The notes under the pieces are model-generated. The model worked only from the letters and a program-made list of their open reading frames with translations, had not been told where the DNA came from and ran no database searches. Below, piece by piece: positions 40,741 to 50,066 of a stretch of DNA of 54,250 nucleotides; the first letter of the stretch is position 1; the number at the start of each line of letters is the position of its first letter. The position numbers and the translations under genes are program-made. Source of the stretch: DATLGB01 sp038258425 (GTDB taxonomy: Bacteria; Actinomycetota; Thermoleophilia; Solirubrobacterales; Solirubrobacteraceae); the NCBI GenBank assembly GCA_038258425.1, contig JBBSPV010000025.1, positions 1 to 54,250 on the forward strand. The letters run 5' to 3'.

Positions 40741-41991
40741 CTAGAGCCGCTGGACCGACGCCGGGACCGTCGACGCGCGGGTGACACCCCGGAGGTCGAC
40801 GACCAGCGGTGCGCGCTCGATGACCAGATCGTGGTCGACGTCCGGGTGCGCGGTGACGATGACCGCGACGTCGCAGCCGTCCAGGACCTGGTCGAGTGGC
40901 TCGGAGCGCAGCCGCGGCTCGCGCAGCTCCGGGACGTAGGGGTCGTGGTAGTGCACGTCGGCGCCGAGGCCGGCGAGCAGCAGCAACATCTTGAGCGCCG
41001 GTGCCTCGCGCAGGTCGCCGATGCCGGCCTTGTACGACATGCCGATCAGCGCGACCTTCGAGCCCTTGACCGGCTTGCCCGCGCCGTTGAGCGCCGCGTC
41101 CACGCGCTGCACGCAGTGGTACGGCATCTGCTGGTTGACCTTGCCGGCCAGCTCGATGAACTCCGCCGACATGTCGAACTCGCGCGCGCGCCACGACAGG
41201 TAGAAGGGGTCCACGGGGAGGCAGTGGCCGCCCATGCCGGGCCCCGGGTCGAAGCGCATGAACCCGTACGGCTTCGAGGCGGCCGCGTCGACGACCTCCC
41301 AGATGTCGATGCCCATCCGGTGCGACAGGATCGCCAGCTCGTTCACGAGGGCGATGTTGACCGAGCGGAAGATGTTCTCCAGCAGCTTGGCCATCTCCGC
41401 GACCTCGGGGGTGGAGACCCGCACGATGTCGTCGCACACGATCGAGTAGAGCGCCTCGGCACGATCGCCGCACGCCGGCGTGAGGCCGCCGACGATCTTC
41501 GGCGTGGTGCGCATCGTGAAGTCGGTGCGACCCGGATCGACGCGCTCGGGGGAGAACGCGAGGTTGAAGTCGCGGCCCGCCGCCAGACCCGACTCCTCGA
41601 GCAGCGGTCCGAGCCGCTCGCGAGTTGTCCCCGGGTAGGTCGTCGACTCGAGCACGACGAGCTGGCCGGCCTGCAGCACGCCGGCCAGCGCCTGTGCCGA
41701 ATCGACCAGCGGGCCGAGATCCGGCTCGCGGTTGGCGGTCAGCGGCGTCGGCACGCAGATCAGCACGGCGTCCGCTGAGGCCAGACCGGCTGGGCGCGTG
41801 GTGGCGGAGATCCGGTCGAGACTTTTCTGCAGCCGCTCGGACGAGATGTCCTCCACATAGGAGCGACCCGCTCGCAGCGCCTCGACCTTGCGGGCGTCGA
41901 CGTCGAGGCCGACAACGTCGTGCCCCGCTTCCGCGAAGGCCACGGCCAAGGGAAGGCCCACGTACCCAAGTCCCACGACGCCGACGCTCAT
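40741..41991 (-). CDS. UDP-N-acetylhexosamine 6-dehydrogenase-like nucleotide-sugar dehydrogenase (WbpA type)
   Basis: A 416-residue NAD-dependent enzyme that oxidises the C6 alcohol of a UDP-sugar to an acid in two steps. GLGYVGLPLAVAFAEAGH is the NAD site; GPGMGGHCLPVDPFYL holds the catalytic Cys with the HCxPVDP form typical of UDP-HexNAc dehydrogenases; KGSKVALIGMSYKAGIGDLREAP begins the UDP-binding domain. Its start overlaps the stop of the upstream GT4 gene (ATGA). With the aminotransferase and oxidoreductase genes nearby it suggests a UDP-diamino- or amino-uronic acid. Confidence 0.9.
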   Translation of the reverse strand: MSVGVVGLGYVGLPLAVAFAEAGHDVVGLDVDARKVEALRAGRSYVEDISSERLQKSLDRISATTRPAGLASADAVLICVPTPLTANREPDLGPLVDSAQALAGVLQAGQLVVLESTTYPGTTRERLGPLLEESGLAAGRDFNLAFSPERVDPGRTDFTMRTTPKIVGGLTPACGDRAEALYSIVCDDIVRVSTPEVAEMAKLLENIFRSVNIALVNELAILSHRMGIDIWEVVDAAASKPYGFMRFDPGPGMGGHCLPVDPFYLSWRAREFDMSAEFIELAGKVNQQMPYHCVQRVDAALNGAGKPVKGSKVALIGMSYKAGIGDLREAPALKMLLLLAGLGADVHYHDPYVPELREPRLRSEPLDQVLDGCDVAVIVTAHPDVDHDLVIERAPLVVDLRGVTRASTVPASVQRL

Positions 41992-43259
41992 CGGCCGGAG
42001 GTTAGGCGCCGCCGCGCGATCGCCTCCTCGATGAGCTCCTCCATCGTCTGTGCGGGGGCCGGGTACATGTACCGCTCGATGTCCTTCGGCTTGAACTCCG
42101 CCTCGATCTCGCCGGTGACGACCTTTCGCAACGCATGGGCGATCGCTTCGACGTCGTCGGGGTCGACCGTGATTCCTGTGCCGGTCTCCTGGACGATGCG
42201 CGCCGCCTCGTTGCCAGCAGCGAGCGCGATGATGGGACGACCGGCGGCGAGATACTCGAAAAGCTTGCCCGTGGCCTCACCCGTGTTCCGGGACGTCAGA
42301 AGCAACAGTGCGCTAGCGGAACGCTGGAGGGCCAGGGCAGCCTTACGATCGCAGACGCCCTTGTAATCGACTGCAGACGTGAGGCCGAGTCTATGAACGA
42401 GCGCGTTCTCCTCCGTCGTAAGGCGTCCGGCCAAGACCAACCGGAGTCCCGGCAGGCCGGATTCGCTCCGAACAACACCCAGAGCTCGGAGCGCCGGCTC
42501 AGGGTTCCGTCCCCATGCGCCGGAGAGGGTTCCTGTGTGCACAAGCGTAAGTCGATTGTGGCTAAGAGTCGAAACTCTTCCTTCGAATGAGCCTTCACCG
42601 CCACCGTCCCATCCGTTTGGGACCCACGACGCGCGACCACCGAGGCGCCGCTTAATATCCCCTGCGATCGGCCGTGTGGCACCCACGGAGGCCTCCGCTC
42701 GGCGAGCTACTGCTCGTTCGAGACACTCGTCAAGACGCCTCTGACCTGAGGTCGGAAACGGCTCCTGCAGCGGCTCGAAGTTCCAACCATCACGAAAATC
42801 AGCGACCCAAGCGGGTCGTCGAAAGCCAAGGAGCAAGCCAAGCAGGTGCGCGGAGTTGGGAGGGCTACTCGTGATGAGGCAGTCGATCTCACCGCGGGCG
42901 CTCATTGCTCGCACCCTGCGAGCTACAGCCGGGAGCCAAGCCACAGCCAACGCATCCGGAACGAACAGCTTCGTCAACAGTGCTGGTGGAGGTGTTTCAA
43001 GGGCTTGCGGAGCGTCAGCCGCTGAGGCCCTGCCACGCCGAAGGACCGCTCGCAGGAATCCTGACGACGTGAGGTCGCCGACTCGCAGGACCCCATCGTC
43101 TGCACGGCCACCGAGATCGCCGAAGGCGCCCGTCGTGATGATTTCGACTGAGTGACCAGCAGACCTCAGATAGCGTGCCATTGCCTGCCACCGTGTGCCA
43201 CCCGACCCGGGGACGGGTGGATGGAAGTACGAGACGACGACGATTCTTCGCGTGGGCAT
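41988..43259 (-). CDS. GT4-like glycosyltransferase in a lower-GC stretch
   Basis: A 423-residue GT-B protein. VVVSYFHPPVPGSGGTRWQAMARYL is the N-terminal loop region, WVADFRDGW a conserved acceptor-side block, LVHTGTLSGAWGRNP opens the C-terminal domain, and GEATGKLFEYLAAGRPIIAL is the donor site of this subfamily. Parts of the gene fall to about 50-55 % GC against above 70 % around it, which suggests recent acquisition. TACGGT 12 nt before the ATG is the likely -10. Confidence 0.88.
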   Translation of the reverse strand: MPTRRIVVVSYFHPPVPGSGGTRWQAMARYLRSAGHSVEIITTGAFGDLGGRADDGVLRVGDLTSSGFLRAVLRRGRASAADAPQALETPPPALLTKLFVPDALAVAWLPAVARRVRAMSARGEIDCLITSSPPNSAHLLGLLLGFRRPAWVADFRDGWNFEPLQEPFPTSGQRRLDECLERAVARRAEASVGATRPIAGDIKRRLGGRASWVPNGWDGGGEGSFEGRVSTLSHNRLTLVHTGTLSGAWGRNPEPALRALGVVRSESGLPGLRLVLAGRLTTEENALVHRLGLTSAVDYKGVCDRKAALALQRSASALLLLTSRNTGEATGKLFEYLAAGRPIIALAAGNEAARIVQETGTGITVDPDDVEAIAHALRKVVTGEIEAEFKPKDIERYMYPAPAQTMEELIEEAIARRRLTSGR

Positions 43260-43344
43260 TTGAGGCGGACGACCGTACCCGGCTTGAGTTTGGTCGAGTC
43301 ATCCTCCAACTCCGCGGCCAGCGCGCCGACTAGCCTCGGCGGCC

Positions 43345-44466
43345 ATGTTGCGGCTCGCTGACCCGCGTTTCGGCGAGGACGCCCTCGAGGCGATCGGGCG
43401 CGTGCTGGCCAGCGGGCAACTCACGCAGGGGCCCGTCGTGGCCGATTTCGAGGAGGCGGTTGCCGGCTTTGTCGGCGTCCGTCATGCCGTCGCCACGACG
43501 TCGGCCACCACCGCGATCGAGCTGTCGCTGGCGGCGCTCGGCGTCGGCCCTGGCGACGAGGTCGTCGCGGCCGACTTCACCTACCCGGCCACGGGCAACG
43601 CCGTCCTGCAGCGCGGCGCGACGCTTCGCCTCGTCGACGTCGATCCTGCCACCTACTGCGTCGACGCAGCCGGCCTCGAAGCCGCACTGAGCCCACGCAC
43701 CCGAGCGGTGCTGACCGTCGACGTCTTCGGGCTGCCCGCCGACTACGGCGCCATCGAGCCGCTCGTGGCGGAGCACGGGATCCCGCTGGTCTGCGATGCC
43801 GCCTGCTCCCTGGGCGGCGCGATCGGCGACCGCCGCGCCGGGGCGTTCGGGACGGCGGCCTGCTTCTCCTTCCATCCCCGCAAGTCGCTGACCACCGGGG
43901 AGGGAGGCATGGTCACGACGGACGACACCGCTCTCGCCGAGCGCCTGCGCATGCTGCGAAACCACGGGACCCGCCGCGATGGCTGGCGGGCGACCTTCGT
44001 GGAGCCCGGCTTCAACTACCGGATGAGCGATCTCAACGCCGCGCTCGGGCTCGTCCAGGTCCCGGCGCACGCCGAGGCCGTGGCGCGGCGCGGCGCCCTC
44101 GCCGCCCGGCTGACGGCGGCGCTCGAGCCCATCCCGGGTGTGCGCCCCCAAGCCGTCCCCGAGGGCTTCCGGCATCCGTACCAGGCCTACGTCGTCGTGC
44201 TCGAGGACGCGCTGCTCGACCGCGACCAGGTGATCGGCGCCCTACGCGAGCGCGGTGTCGAGTCGACGCTCGGCACCTACGCGATGCACGCCGAGCCGGC
44301 GTTCATGGCCTGTTGTGCGACGGCGCCGGGTGACCTCCCGCACAGCCGGATGCTTGCCGAGCGGACGCTCGCCCTGCCGCTGCACCAGGGCCTGCGCGAC
44401 GAGGACGTGCTGGTGATCGCGGACGCGTTGGCCGACGCTACGCGAGCGCCCGCCGGTACCAGCTGA
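43345..44466 (+). CDS. DegT/DnrJ/EryC1 aminotransferase
   Basis: A 373-residue PLP enzyme that aminates keto-sugars bound to UDP or TDP. TTSATTAIELSLAALGVGPG binds the PLP phosphate; VCDAACSLGG precedes the Schiff-base Lys in FSFHPRKSLTTGEGG. The ATG is 8 nt after TAGCCT. The likely substrate is a 3-keto-UDP-hexosamine or uronic acid made by the Gfo/Idh oxidoreductase encoded downstream on the other strand. It overlaps the epimerase gene by 29 bp. Confidence 0.93.
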   Translation: MLRLADPRFGEDALEAIGRVLASGQLTQGPVVADFEEAVAGFVGVRHAVATTSATTAIELSLAALGVGPGDEVVAADFTYPATGNAVLQRGATLRLVDVDPATYCVDAAGLEAALSPRTRAVLTVDVFGLPADYGAIEPLVAEHGIPLVCDAACSLGGAIGDRRAGAFGTAACFSFHPRKSLTTGEGGMVTTDDTALAERLRMLRNHGTRRDGWRATFVEPGFNYRMSDLNAALGLVQVPAHAEAVARRGALAARLTAALEPIPGVRPQAVPEGFRHPYQAYVVVLEDALLDRDQVIGALRERGVESTLGTYAMHAEPAFMACCATAPGDLPHSRMLAERTLALPLHQGLRDEDVLVIADALADATRAPAGTS

Positions 44467-45397
44467 CCGTCCGGCGCATGCCGTCGTCCAGCCGCGTGGC
44501 CGGGTCGTAGCCGAACAGGTCGCGGGCCAGCGACACGTCGGCGTGGAGCCGGCGGACGTCTCCCGGTCGCTCCGCCTGGTGCTGCACCGGATGGTCGGGC
44601 ACCCCGAGCGCGTCGAGGATCGCGGACACCATCGCGTTGACCGACGCCTCGCTGCCAGTGCCGAGGTTGACCGTCGCACCCAGTGCCGCGTCGCAGGTGG
44701 CGGCGGCCAGCGTCCCGGCGACGGAGTCGGCGACGTACGTCATGTCGCGCGTCTGCTCGCCGTCGCCGTGGACGAGCACCGGCTCGCCCGCCTCGACCCG
44801 CCGGATGACGGCCGGGATCAGGCCGGCGTAGGCAGCGTCGTTCTGCCGTGGGCCGTAGGTGTTGAACGGCCGCACGCACACCATCTCGAGGCCGAACGTC
44901 GTGGCGTAGCTCGAGGCGACCAGATCGGTCGCCGCCTTCGCCGCGGCGTAGGGCGTGTGCGGGTGCAGGCGATGCCCCTCGTCCATGGGAACGTGCCGGG
45001 CCGTCCCGTAGACCTCCGACGACGAGTACTGGACGAGCCGTCCGACGCGCCCGGCGCGGGCGAGCTCGCACACCGCAGTGGTCATGGCCACGTTGCGGTC
45101 GACGTTCTGGCGCGGATGCTCGAGCGAGTGCGGCAGCGGGATGACGGCGAGGTTGAAGCAGAGATCGAACGCCGCGTCGGCCAGCTCGCGCAGCAGGGAC
45201 AGGTCCGCGCAGTCGCCCTCGACGAGTGCTGTCCGGTCGTCGGCGAGCGCGTCGGCCAGGTTCTCCCGCCGGCCGAGCGAGAGGTCGTCGAGCACGACGA
45301 CCCGGGCGAGCCCCGCGGCCAGCAGGCCGTCGACGAGGTGGCTGCCGATGAATCCGGCCCCGCCGGTCACCAGCGCCGTGCCGCCGGACAGCGTCAT
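44438..45397 (-). CDS. Extended SDR nucleotide-sugar epimerase/dehydratase
   Basis: A 319-residue enzyme. GGAGFIGSHLVDGLL is the NAD-binding loop, SSSEVYG and PYAAAKAATD supply the catalytic Ser/Thr, Tyr and Lys, and RPFNTYGPRQ and the later RPGDVRR bind the nucleotide. These features fit 4-epimerases or 4,6-dehydratases of UDP-sugars; I cannot distinguish which. Its start overlaps the Gfo/Idh stop by 4 bp (ATGA). Confidence 0.9.
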   Translation of the reverse strand: MTLSGGTALVTGGAGFIGSHLVDGLLAAGLARVVVLDDLSLGRRENLADALADDRTALVEGDCADLSLLRELADAAFDLCFNLAVIPLPHSLEHPRQNVDRNVAMTTAVCELARAGRVGRLVQYSSSEVYGTARHVPMDEGHRLHPHTPYAAAKAATDLVASSYATTFGLEMVCVRPFNTYGPRQNDAAYAGLIPAVIRRVEAGEPVLVHGDGEQTRDMTYVADSVAGTLAAATCDAALGATVNLGTGSEASVNAMVSAILDALGVPDHPVQHQAERPGDVRRLHADVSLARDLFGYDPATRLDDGMRRTVSWYRRALA

Positions 45398-46413
45398 GCG
45401 TTCACCGGCGCCCGGTAGCCGGGTGTCACCACGTCGTGCGTCTCGCCGGCGCGCTGGATCGCCCGGGCCGTCGACAACGCCGCGATGCCGTCCCGGGCCG
45501 AGACGGGCGGGTCGGTGCCGGCTCGCACCGCGGCCAGGAACGCTTCCCATTCCACGCGCAGGGGCTCGCGGCGCTGCAAGGCGAAGCGTGTCATGTCTCC
45601 CTCTCCGCCACCGCGCATGCCGGCCAGCGCGTCCCACTCCGTGGGCCTCGTCGGATGCTCGTAGAGGAACAGGTCCTGGGTGAGGTAGTCGAGCACGAAC
45701 ATGCCGTGGTCCCCGGTGACCGAGAGCTGCCGGACCTTCGTCGGCGTCACCCAGTTGGTCTCCAGCAGGCCGGTCAGCCCGCCATCGAAGCGCAGCGTGG
45801 CGCAGAGCAGATCCTCCCGGTCGGCACCCAGCGGCGACGACGTCTCGGCGAACACCCGGCTCACCTCGTCCCCGCTCAGGTACCGCATCACGTCGATGTC
45901 GTGGGTGGCGAGGTCGAGCGCGACGCCCTGCATGGAGGCGCGGTTCGGAAACGGGCTCAGGCGTCTGGCGTGCATCTGCACGATGCGTCCGATCGCTCCC
46001 CCGGCGAGCCGCTCCCGCAGGGCGACCACGGCCGGGTTGTAGCGCTCCACGTGCCCGACGCCCAGGCGCACGTCGGCCCGCTCGGCCGCACGGAGCATCT
46101 CCACGGCCGCCTCCTCCGTCGGCGCCGTCGGCTTCTCCACGAGCACGTGCACGCCGCGCTCGATGGCCTGCATGGTCGCCCGCGGGAGATGGGCGACGGG
46201 CACCGCCAGACACGCGAAGTCGGGGCGATGGCGGTCCAGCGCCTCCTCGAGCGTGCCGTAGGCGGGGGCCGTCGCGGCGGCACGCCGGCCGGGATCGGGG
46301 TCCGCCACGGCCACGATCCGGACCTTGGGCATCGACGTCAGGACCCGGACGTGCAGCGAGCCCATGGCGCCGAGACCGGCGATGACCCCGCGCAGTGGCT
46401 GCTCATCGCTCAT
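45394..46413 (-). CDS. Gfo/Idh/MocA oxidoreductase (WbpB-like)
   Basis: A 339-residue NAD-dependent sugar oxidoreductase. GVIAGLGAMGSLHVRVL is the NAD site, HVLVEKPTAPTEE contains the conserved EKP, and GVGHVERYNPAV and LDLATHDIDVMRYL carry residues of the active site. In the UDP-ManNAc3NAcA pathway an enzyme of this family (WbpB) makes the 3-keto sugar that a DegT enzyme aminates; that role is inferred. A TAGCCT 10 nt upstream of the ATG, inside the preceding gene, could be an internal promoter. Confidence 0.9.
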   Translation of the reverse strand: MSDEQPLRGVIAGLGAMGSLHVRVLTSMPKVRIVAVADPDPGRRAAATAPAYGTLEEALDRHRPDFACLAVPVAHLPRATMQAIERGVHVLVEKPTAPTEEAAVEMLRAAERADVRLGVGHVERYNPAVVALRERLAGGAIGRIVQMHARRLSPFPNRASMQGVALDLATHDIDVMRYLSGDEVSRVFAETSSPLGADREDLLCATLRFDGGLTGLLETNWVTPTKVRQLSVTGDHGMFVLDYLTQDLFLYEHPTRPTEWDALAGMRGGGEGDMTRFALQRREPLRVEWEAFLAAVRAGTDPPVSARDGIAALSTARAIQRAGETHDVVTPGYRAPVNA

Positions 46414-47474
46414 GGGGCGCCGGAGGCTAGCGGCGCGATGCCGGCCGGACCGGCCTGGTAGAGCCCAGGCGGAGCTGCCGGCGCGTGGGCGTAGATGCGC
46501 TCGACGGCAGCCGCCACACGGTCGACGGCGTGGACGCCGGCGACGAAGTCCCGCCCCGCCGCGGCGAGCGCCGCGCGTCGCCGCGGCTCGTCCAGCAGGG
46601 TCTCGAGCGTCACCTCGAGCGTGTCCGCGGTGACGGACACCAGCGGGGTGTCGGCCGCGAACGGCGCCAGCATCTCCCGCCGGTACTCGAGCAGCACCGG
46701 CCGCCCGCGCGCCATCGCCTCGAGCGCGAACACGCCGGAGGTCTCCGAGTTCAGCTGGTCGATGACCACGTCGGCCGCGGTGATCTCGGTCAGGACCTGG
46801 GCGTGCGGCACACCGGTGACGAGGCGCAGCCGGACCGGGCGGCGCGCCGCCAGGCGCTCCACCGCCTCGACGATCGCCGCCGTGCCCTTGGTGACCCGGT
46901 GCGAGGGTGCGTGCAGGACGACGGGAACGTCCCCGTTCGGCGCCGGCGCGGCGGGTGGCGCGGGGAGCTCGATCGGCGTCGGCACCACGTAGACGCGGTC
47001 GAACCACGGGCTGACCTGGCTGGCCAGCTCGAGGTCTGACACGAGGGCTGCCCGGCACAGCCGGCCGGCGAGACGCAGTCGGCGCCGGACCGTCGTGTCG
47101 TCCCCGCCGATCCCGACGCCCCAGACCCGCGCCCGTGCCGGGAACAACCGTTCGGTGACGGCGCGCGTGCGGGCGTCGCTGCCCCAGTAGTGCATGAGCT
47201 GCAGCGGCCGTCCGGTCGCGTGGGCGGCCGCCGCGTCGAGGTACTCCACCATGGTGGTGGCGAACTGCCAGTGCAGCACGTCGTAGCGGTGCGGCGCACG
47301 CAGCCCTTCGATCAGCCTCGCGCGGCGGGTGCCGGCGAGCCGGTCGTGGGGAAACCCGAACGGGTGCGCGGCGAAGGTCACGACGTCGGCGCGGTGACCC
47401 CGGCGCCGCAGGCCGTCGCGCAGGGCGGTGACGACGCCTGCGGGGTTCTCGGGGCCGAGCAGGATGCGCGTCAC
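46410..47474 (-). CDS. GT4 family glycosyltransferase
   Basis: A 354-residue GT-B protein from the GTG at 47474. RILLGPENPAGVVTALRDGLRRRGH is the N-terminal domain start, HYWGSDARTRAV an acceptor-side block and ETSGVFALEAMARGRPVL the donor site with an intact EX7E. It overlaps the flippase stop (GTGA) upstream and the oxidoreductase start (ATGA) downstream, so it is in the middle of a tightly coupled four-gene operon. Confidence 0.9.
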   Translation of the reverse strand: MTRILLGPENPAGVVTALRDGLRRRGHRADVVTFAAHPFGFPHDRLAGTRRARLIEGLRAPHRYDVLHWQFATTMVEYLDAAAAHATGRPLQLMHYWGSDARTRAVTERLFPARARVWGVGIGGDDTTVRRRLRLAGRLCRAALVSDLELASQVSPWFDRVYVVPTPIELPAPPAAPAPNGDVPVVLHAPSHRVTKGTAAIVEAVERLAARRPVRLRLVTGVPHAQVLTEITAADVVIDQLNSETSGVFALEAMARGRPVLLEYRREMLAPFAADTPLVSVTADTLEVTLETLLDEPRRRAALAAAGRDFVAGVHAVDRVAAAVERIYAHAPAAPPGLYQAGPAGIAPLASGAP

Positions 47475-48826
47475 GTCCGCAGACCCCGGACCCAGGCCCG
47501 CACCGCCCGCGGCAGCGCGGCCAGGTCGCGCAGTTCGTCGCGCGTGGGCACGAGCAGGCGCCCGACGCCGCGGCCGGTCACGCGGCGATAGAAGAAGCAG
47601 GCCACCGCGAAGTTCGCCGCGTAGGAGATCGAGGAGGCCAGCGCCGCCCCCGTCGCCCCGTAGGCCGGGATCAGCAGCGCGTAGAGCAGCAGCGTCGGCG
47701 GCATGGTGATGAGCACGGCGTAGAGCGAGTAGATCGGCTTGCCGCGCCCGACGATGGTGCTCGACAGCACCCCGCCCAGGCCGATGAGCGCCACGCCCGG
47801 CAGCAGGATCATGCCGAGCCGGACCGCCGGACGGAACGCCTCGCCGTAGACCGGCACGACGAGCCACTGCAGCGCGCCGACCAGCACGACGACGCTGACC
47901 GCGACGATGAGGACGACGTGACGCAGGCCCTTGGCCTCGACCATCTCGCGCTCGGCCTCGGCGCCCTCGCGCGCCGTCAGGTGGGCGACCCGCGGGAAGA
48001 TCACCTCGGCCACGGCCGGAGGCAGGAGCCACAGCACGCTGGTGACCGCCACTGCGACGGAGTAGTAGCCGACCTGCGCGGCCGAGGCGGCCGCGCTGAG
48101 GATGAAGAGGTCGAGCCGGTAGTTGAGCAGTTGCAGAGCGTTGGCCGCATAGCCCTTGAGGCCGAAACCGATCGCGCGCCGCAGTTGGCCCGGCTCCTCG
48201 ACGAGGTCGGGCTGTGGCAGCCGCCGCAGCCCGTACACCACCGCGCCGACGCCGACCGTGACCGTCGCCAGGGTCATGCCGACCACCGCAGCGCCCAGAC
48301 CGAACGCCACGGCCCCCACCCCGGAGAGGACCAGGGCGAGCGTCGACTGCAGCGCGGGCGGCAACACGTACGCCTCGTAGCGGTCGACGGCCAGCGCGAC
48401 GAAGGTCGCGTAGAACCACGCGAGCCAGAACGGCAGCCCGGCGCAGGCGACGATCGTCACCGGCACGGAGAGCTCGCTGAAGGCCGAGGGCACGAGCAGT
48501 CGCGCCGCAATACCGACGAGAACCCCGACCCCGCCCGTGAGCGTTGCGACGCGCAGTGAGCTGCGGAAGGCGCCGGGCGCGCCCCAGGCCCCCGAACTGA
48601 CGTAGTAGGTGATGCCGTGCTCCACGCCGAGCGTTGTGGCCACCCCCAGCAGCAGCACGATGGACTGGGCGATCACGTACCCGCCCGAGCCGTCCGGCCC
48701 GAGCAGGCGGGCGATGAGGATCGTCGTGAGGGCGCCGGTGACCGCCACGGTGACGCGCGAAGCGGCGCTCATCACGACCCCGCCGGCCAGCGGTCGCGGC
48801 TCGGGTGTCTGCTCGGCGGTCGCCAT
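47471..48826 (-). CDS. Polysaccharide flippase, Wzx/MATE-like
   Basis: A 451-residue protein with 12-14 membrane helices, starting at the ATG at 48826 (the frame is open further upstream as shadow). The N-terminal half (SAASRVTVAVTGALTTILIARLLGPDGSGGYV) and the GYYSVAVAVTSVLWLLPPAVAEVIFPRVAHL block are typical of polysaccharide-type MOP transporters, which flip undecaprenyl-linked repeat units. It heads the operon with the GT4, oxidoreductase and epimerase genes. Confidence 0.92.
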   Translation of the reverse strand: MATAEQTPEPRPLAGGVVMSAASRVTVAVTGALTTILIARLLGPDGSGGYVIAQSIVLLLGVATTLGVEHGITYYVSSGAWGAPGAFRSSLRVATLTGGVGVLVGIAARLLVPSAFSELSVPVTIVACAGLPFWLAWFYATFVALAVDRYEAYVLPPALQSTLALVLSGVGAVAFGLGAAVVGMTLATVTVGVGAVVYGLRRLPQPDLVEEPGQLRRAIGFGLKGYAANALQLLNYRLDLFILSAAASAAQVGYYSVAVAVTSVLWLLPPAVAEVIFPRVAHLTAREGAEAEREMVEAKGLRHVVLIVAVSVVVLVGALQWLVVPVYGEAFRPAVRLGMILLPGVALIGLGGVLSSTIVGRGKPIYSLYAVLITMPPTLLLYALLIPAYGATGAALASSISYAANFAVACFFYRRVTGRGVGRLLVPTRDELRDLAALPRAVRAWVRGLRT

Positions 48827-48860
48827 GCGCGCAGCGTGAGGTTCTAGCCTGCCGGGCCGC

Positions 48861-49946
48861 ATGCCCGTCCCCCTGTTCGACACCAAGACGCCGCTGGCGC
48901 CGCTGCGCGCCGAGATCGACGCCGCCATCGCCGGCGTCGTCGACGCGGGCCACTTCATCCTCGGCCCGAACGTCGCCGGCTTCGAAGGCGAGTTCGCCGC
49001 CTGGCTCGGTGCGGAGCACGCCGTCGGGGTGGCCAACGGGACCGACGCCCTGACCATCGCCCTGCGCGCGCTCGGCGTCGGTCCCGGAGACGAGGTCGTC
49101 GTGCCCGCCTTCACCTTCTACGCGAGCGCCGAGGCGATCCCTCACACGGGCGCCCGGCCGGTCTTCTGCGACGTCGACCCCGAGACGTTCTGCGTCACCG
49201 CCGACACCGTGCGGGCCGCGCTCACCCCGCGCACCAAGGCCGTGGTGGCCGTGCACCTGTTCGGCAACGTCGCCCCGGTGGCCGAGATCGAGGCGCTCGG
49301 CGTTCCGGTGGTCGAGGACGCCGCGCAGGCGGCGGGCTCGCGGACGCCGGCCGGGCGGCCCGGCGCCCTGGGGACCGTGGCGACGTTCTCCTTCTTTCCC
49401 TCCAAGAACCTCGGCTGCTTCGGCGACGGCGGGGCGATCACGACGAACGACGCGGCGATCGCCGAGCGCGTGCACGTGCTGCGCTTCCACGGCTCCCGCG
49501 ACAAGGTGACCTACGAGGAGGTCGGCTACAACAGCCGCCTCGACGACCTGCAGGCGGCCATCCTGCGGGTCCAGCTGCCGCACCTGGAAACCTGGGCGAG
49601 CGGCAGGGTCGAGGCCGGGGGCCATTACGAGGCGGCCGGCCTGGGCGCGCTGGTCGACCTTCCCCGGGTCCCCGACGGCGACGTGGCGGCCTGGCACCTC
49701 TTCGTCGTGCGCCACCGCGATGCCGACCGGCTGGCGGCGGGCCTCAAGGCGCGCGGCGTCGGTCACAAGGCCTACTACCGCACACCCCTGCACCGCCAGG
49801 TCGCCATGGCGCCCTACGCCGACGGGGTCTCGCTCCCGGCCACCGACGAGGTGGCCGCGTCACACCTGGCGATTCCGATGAGCCCGGTGCTCAGCGCCGA
49901 CCAGGCCGCCGAGGTCGCGGGCGCCGTCCGGGAGTCGCTGGACTGA
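48861..49946 (+). CDS. DegT/DnrJ/EryC1 aminotransferase (WbpE-like)
   Basis: A 361-residue PLP enzyme. VANGTDALTIALRALGVGPG binds PLP phosphate; VEDAAQAAGS and FSFFPSKNLGCFGDGG hold the Asp and Schiff-base Lys. The form PLFDTKTPLAPLRAEID at the start is typical of WbpE-type enzymes that aminate 3-keto-UDP-GlcNAcA. The ATG is 10 nt after TAGCCT. It is the second such gene in the locus. Confidence 0.93.
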   Translation: MPVPLFDTKTPLAPLRAEIDAAIAGVVDAGHFILGPNVAGFEGEFAAWLGAEHAVGVANGTDALTIALRALGVGPGDEVVVPAFTFYASAEAIPHTGARPVFCDVDPETFCVTADTVRAALTPRTKAVVAVHLFGNVAPVAEIEALGVPVVEDAAQAAGSRTPAGRPGALGTVATFSFFPSKNLGCFGDGGAITTNDAAIAERVHVLRFHGSRDKVTYEEVGYNSRLDDLQAAILRVQLPHLETWASGRVEAGGHYEAAGLGALVDLPRVPDGDVAAWHLFVVRHRDADRLAAGLKARGVGHKAYYRTPLHRQVAMAPYADGVSLPATDEVAASHLAIPMSPVLSADQAAEVAGAVRESLD

Positions 49947-50013
49947 GTCGTCCCCCGCTTGAAGGCCGCCGGCGCACGCGGCAGGCTCGGTCGGTCTTGC
50001 GTCGAATGCAACG

Positions 50014-50066
50014 ATCCACCGCCCGCGGGGTGGATAGGGAACACCGCAACCCCGCCCGGACGGGCG
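50014..50066 (+). other. Two tandem hairpins in the gap before the WecG-type gene
   Basis: ATCCACC (50014-50020) pairs with GGTGGAT (50029-50035) around an 8-nt loop, and CGCCCG pairs with CGGGCG (50053-50066). They lie in the 139-bp gap between the aminotransferase and the next start. They could be a terminator, an RNA leader or chance in GC-rich DNA; no known riboswitch consensus was recognised. Confidence 0.3.
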
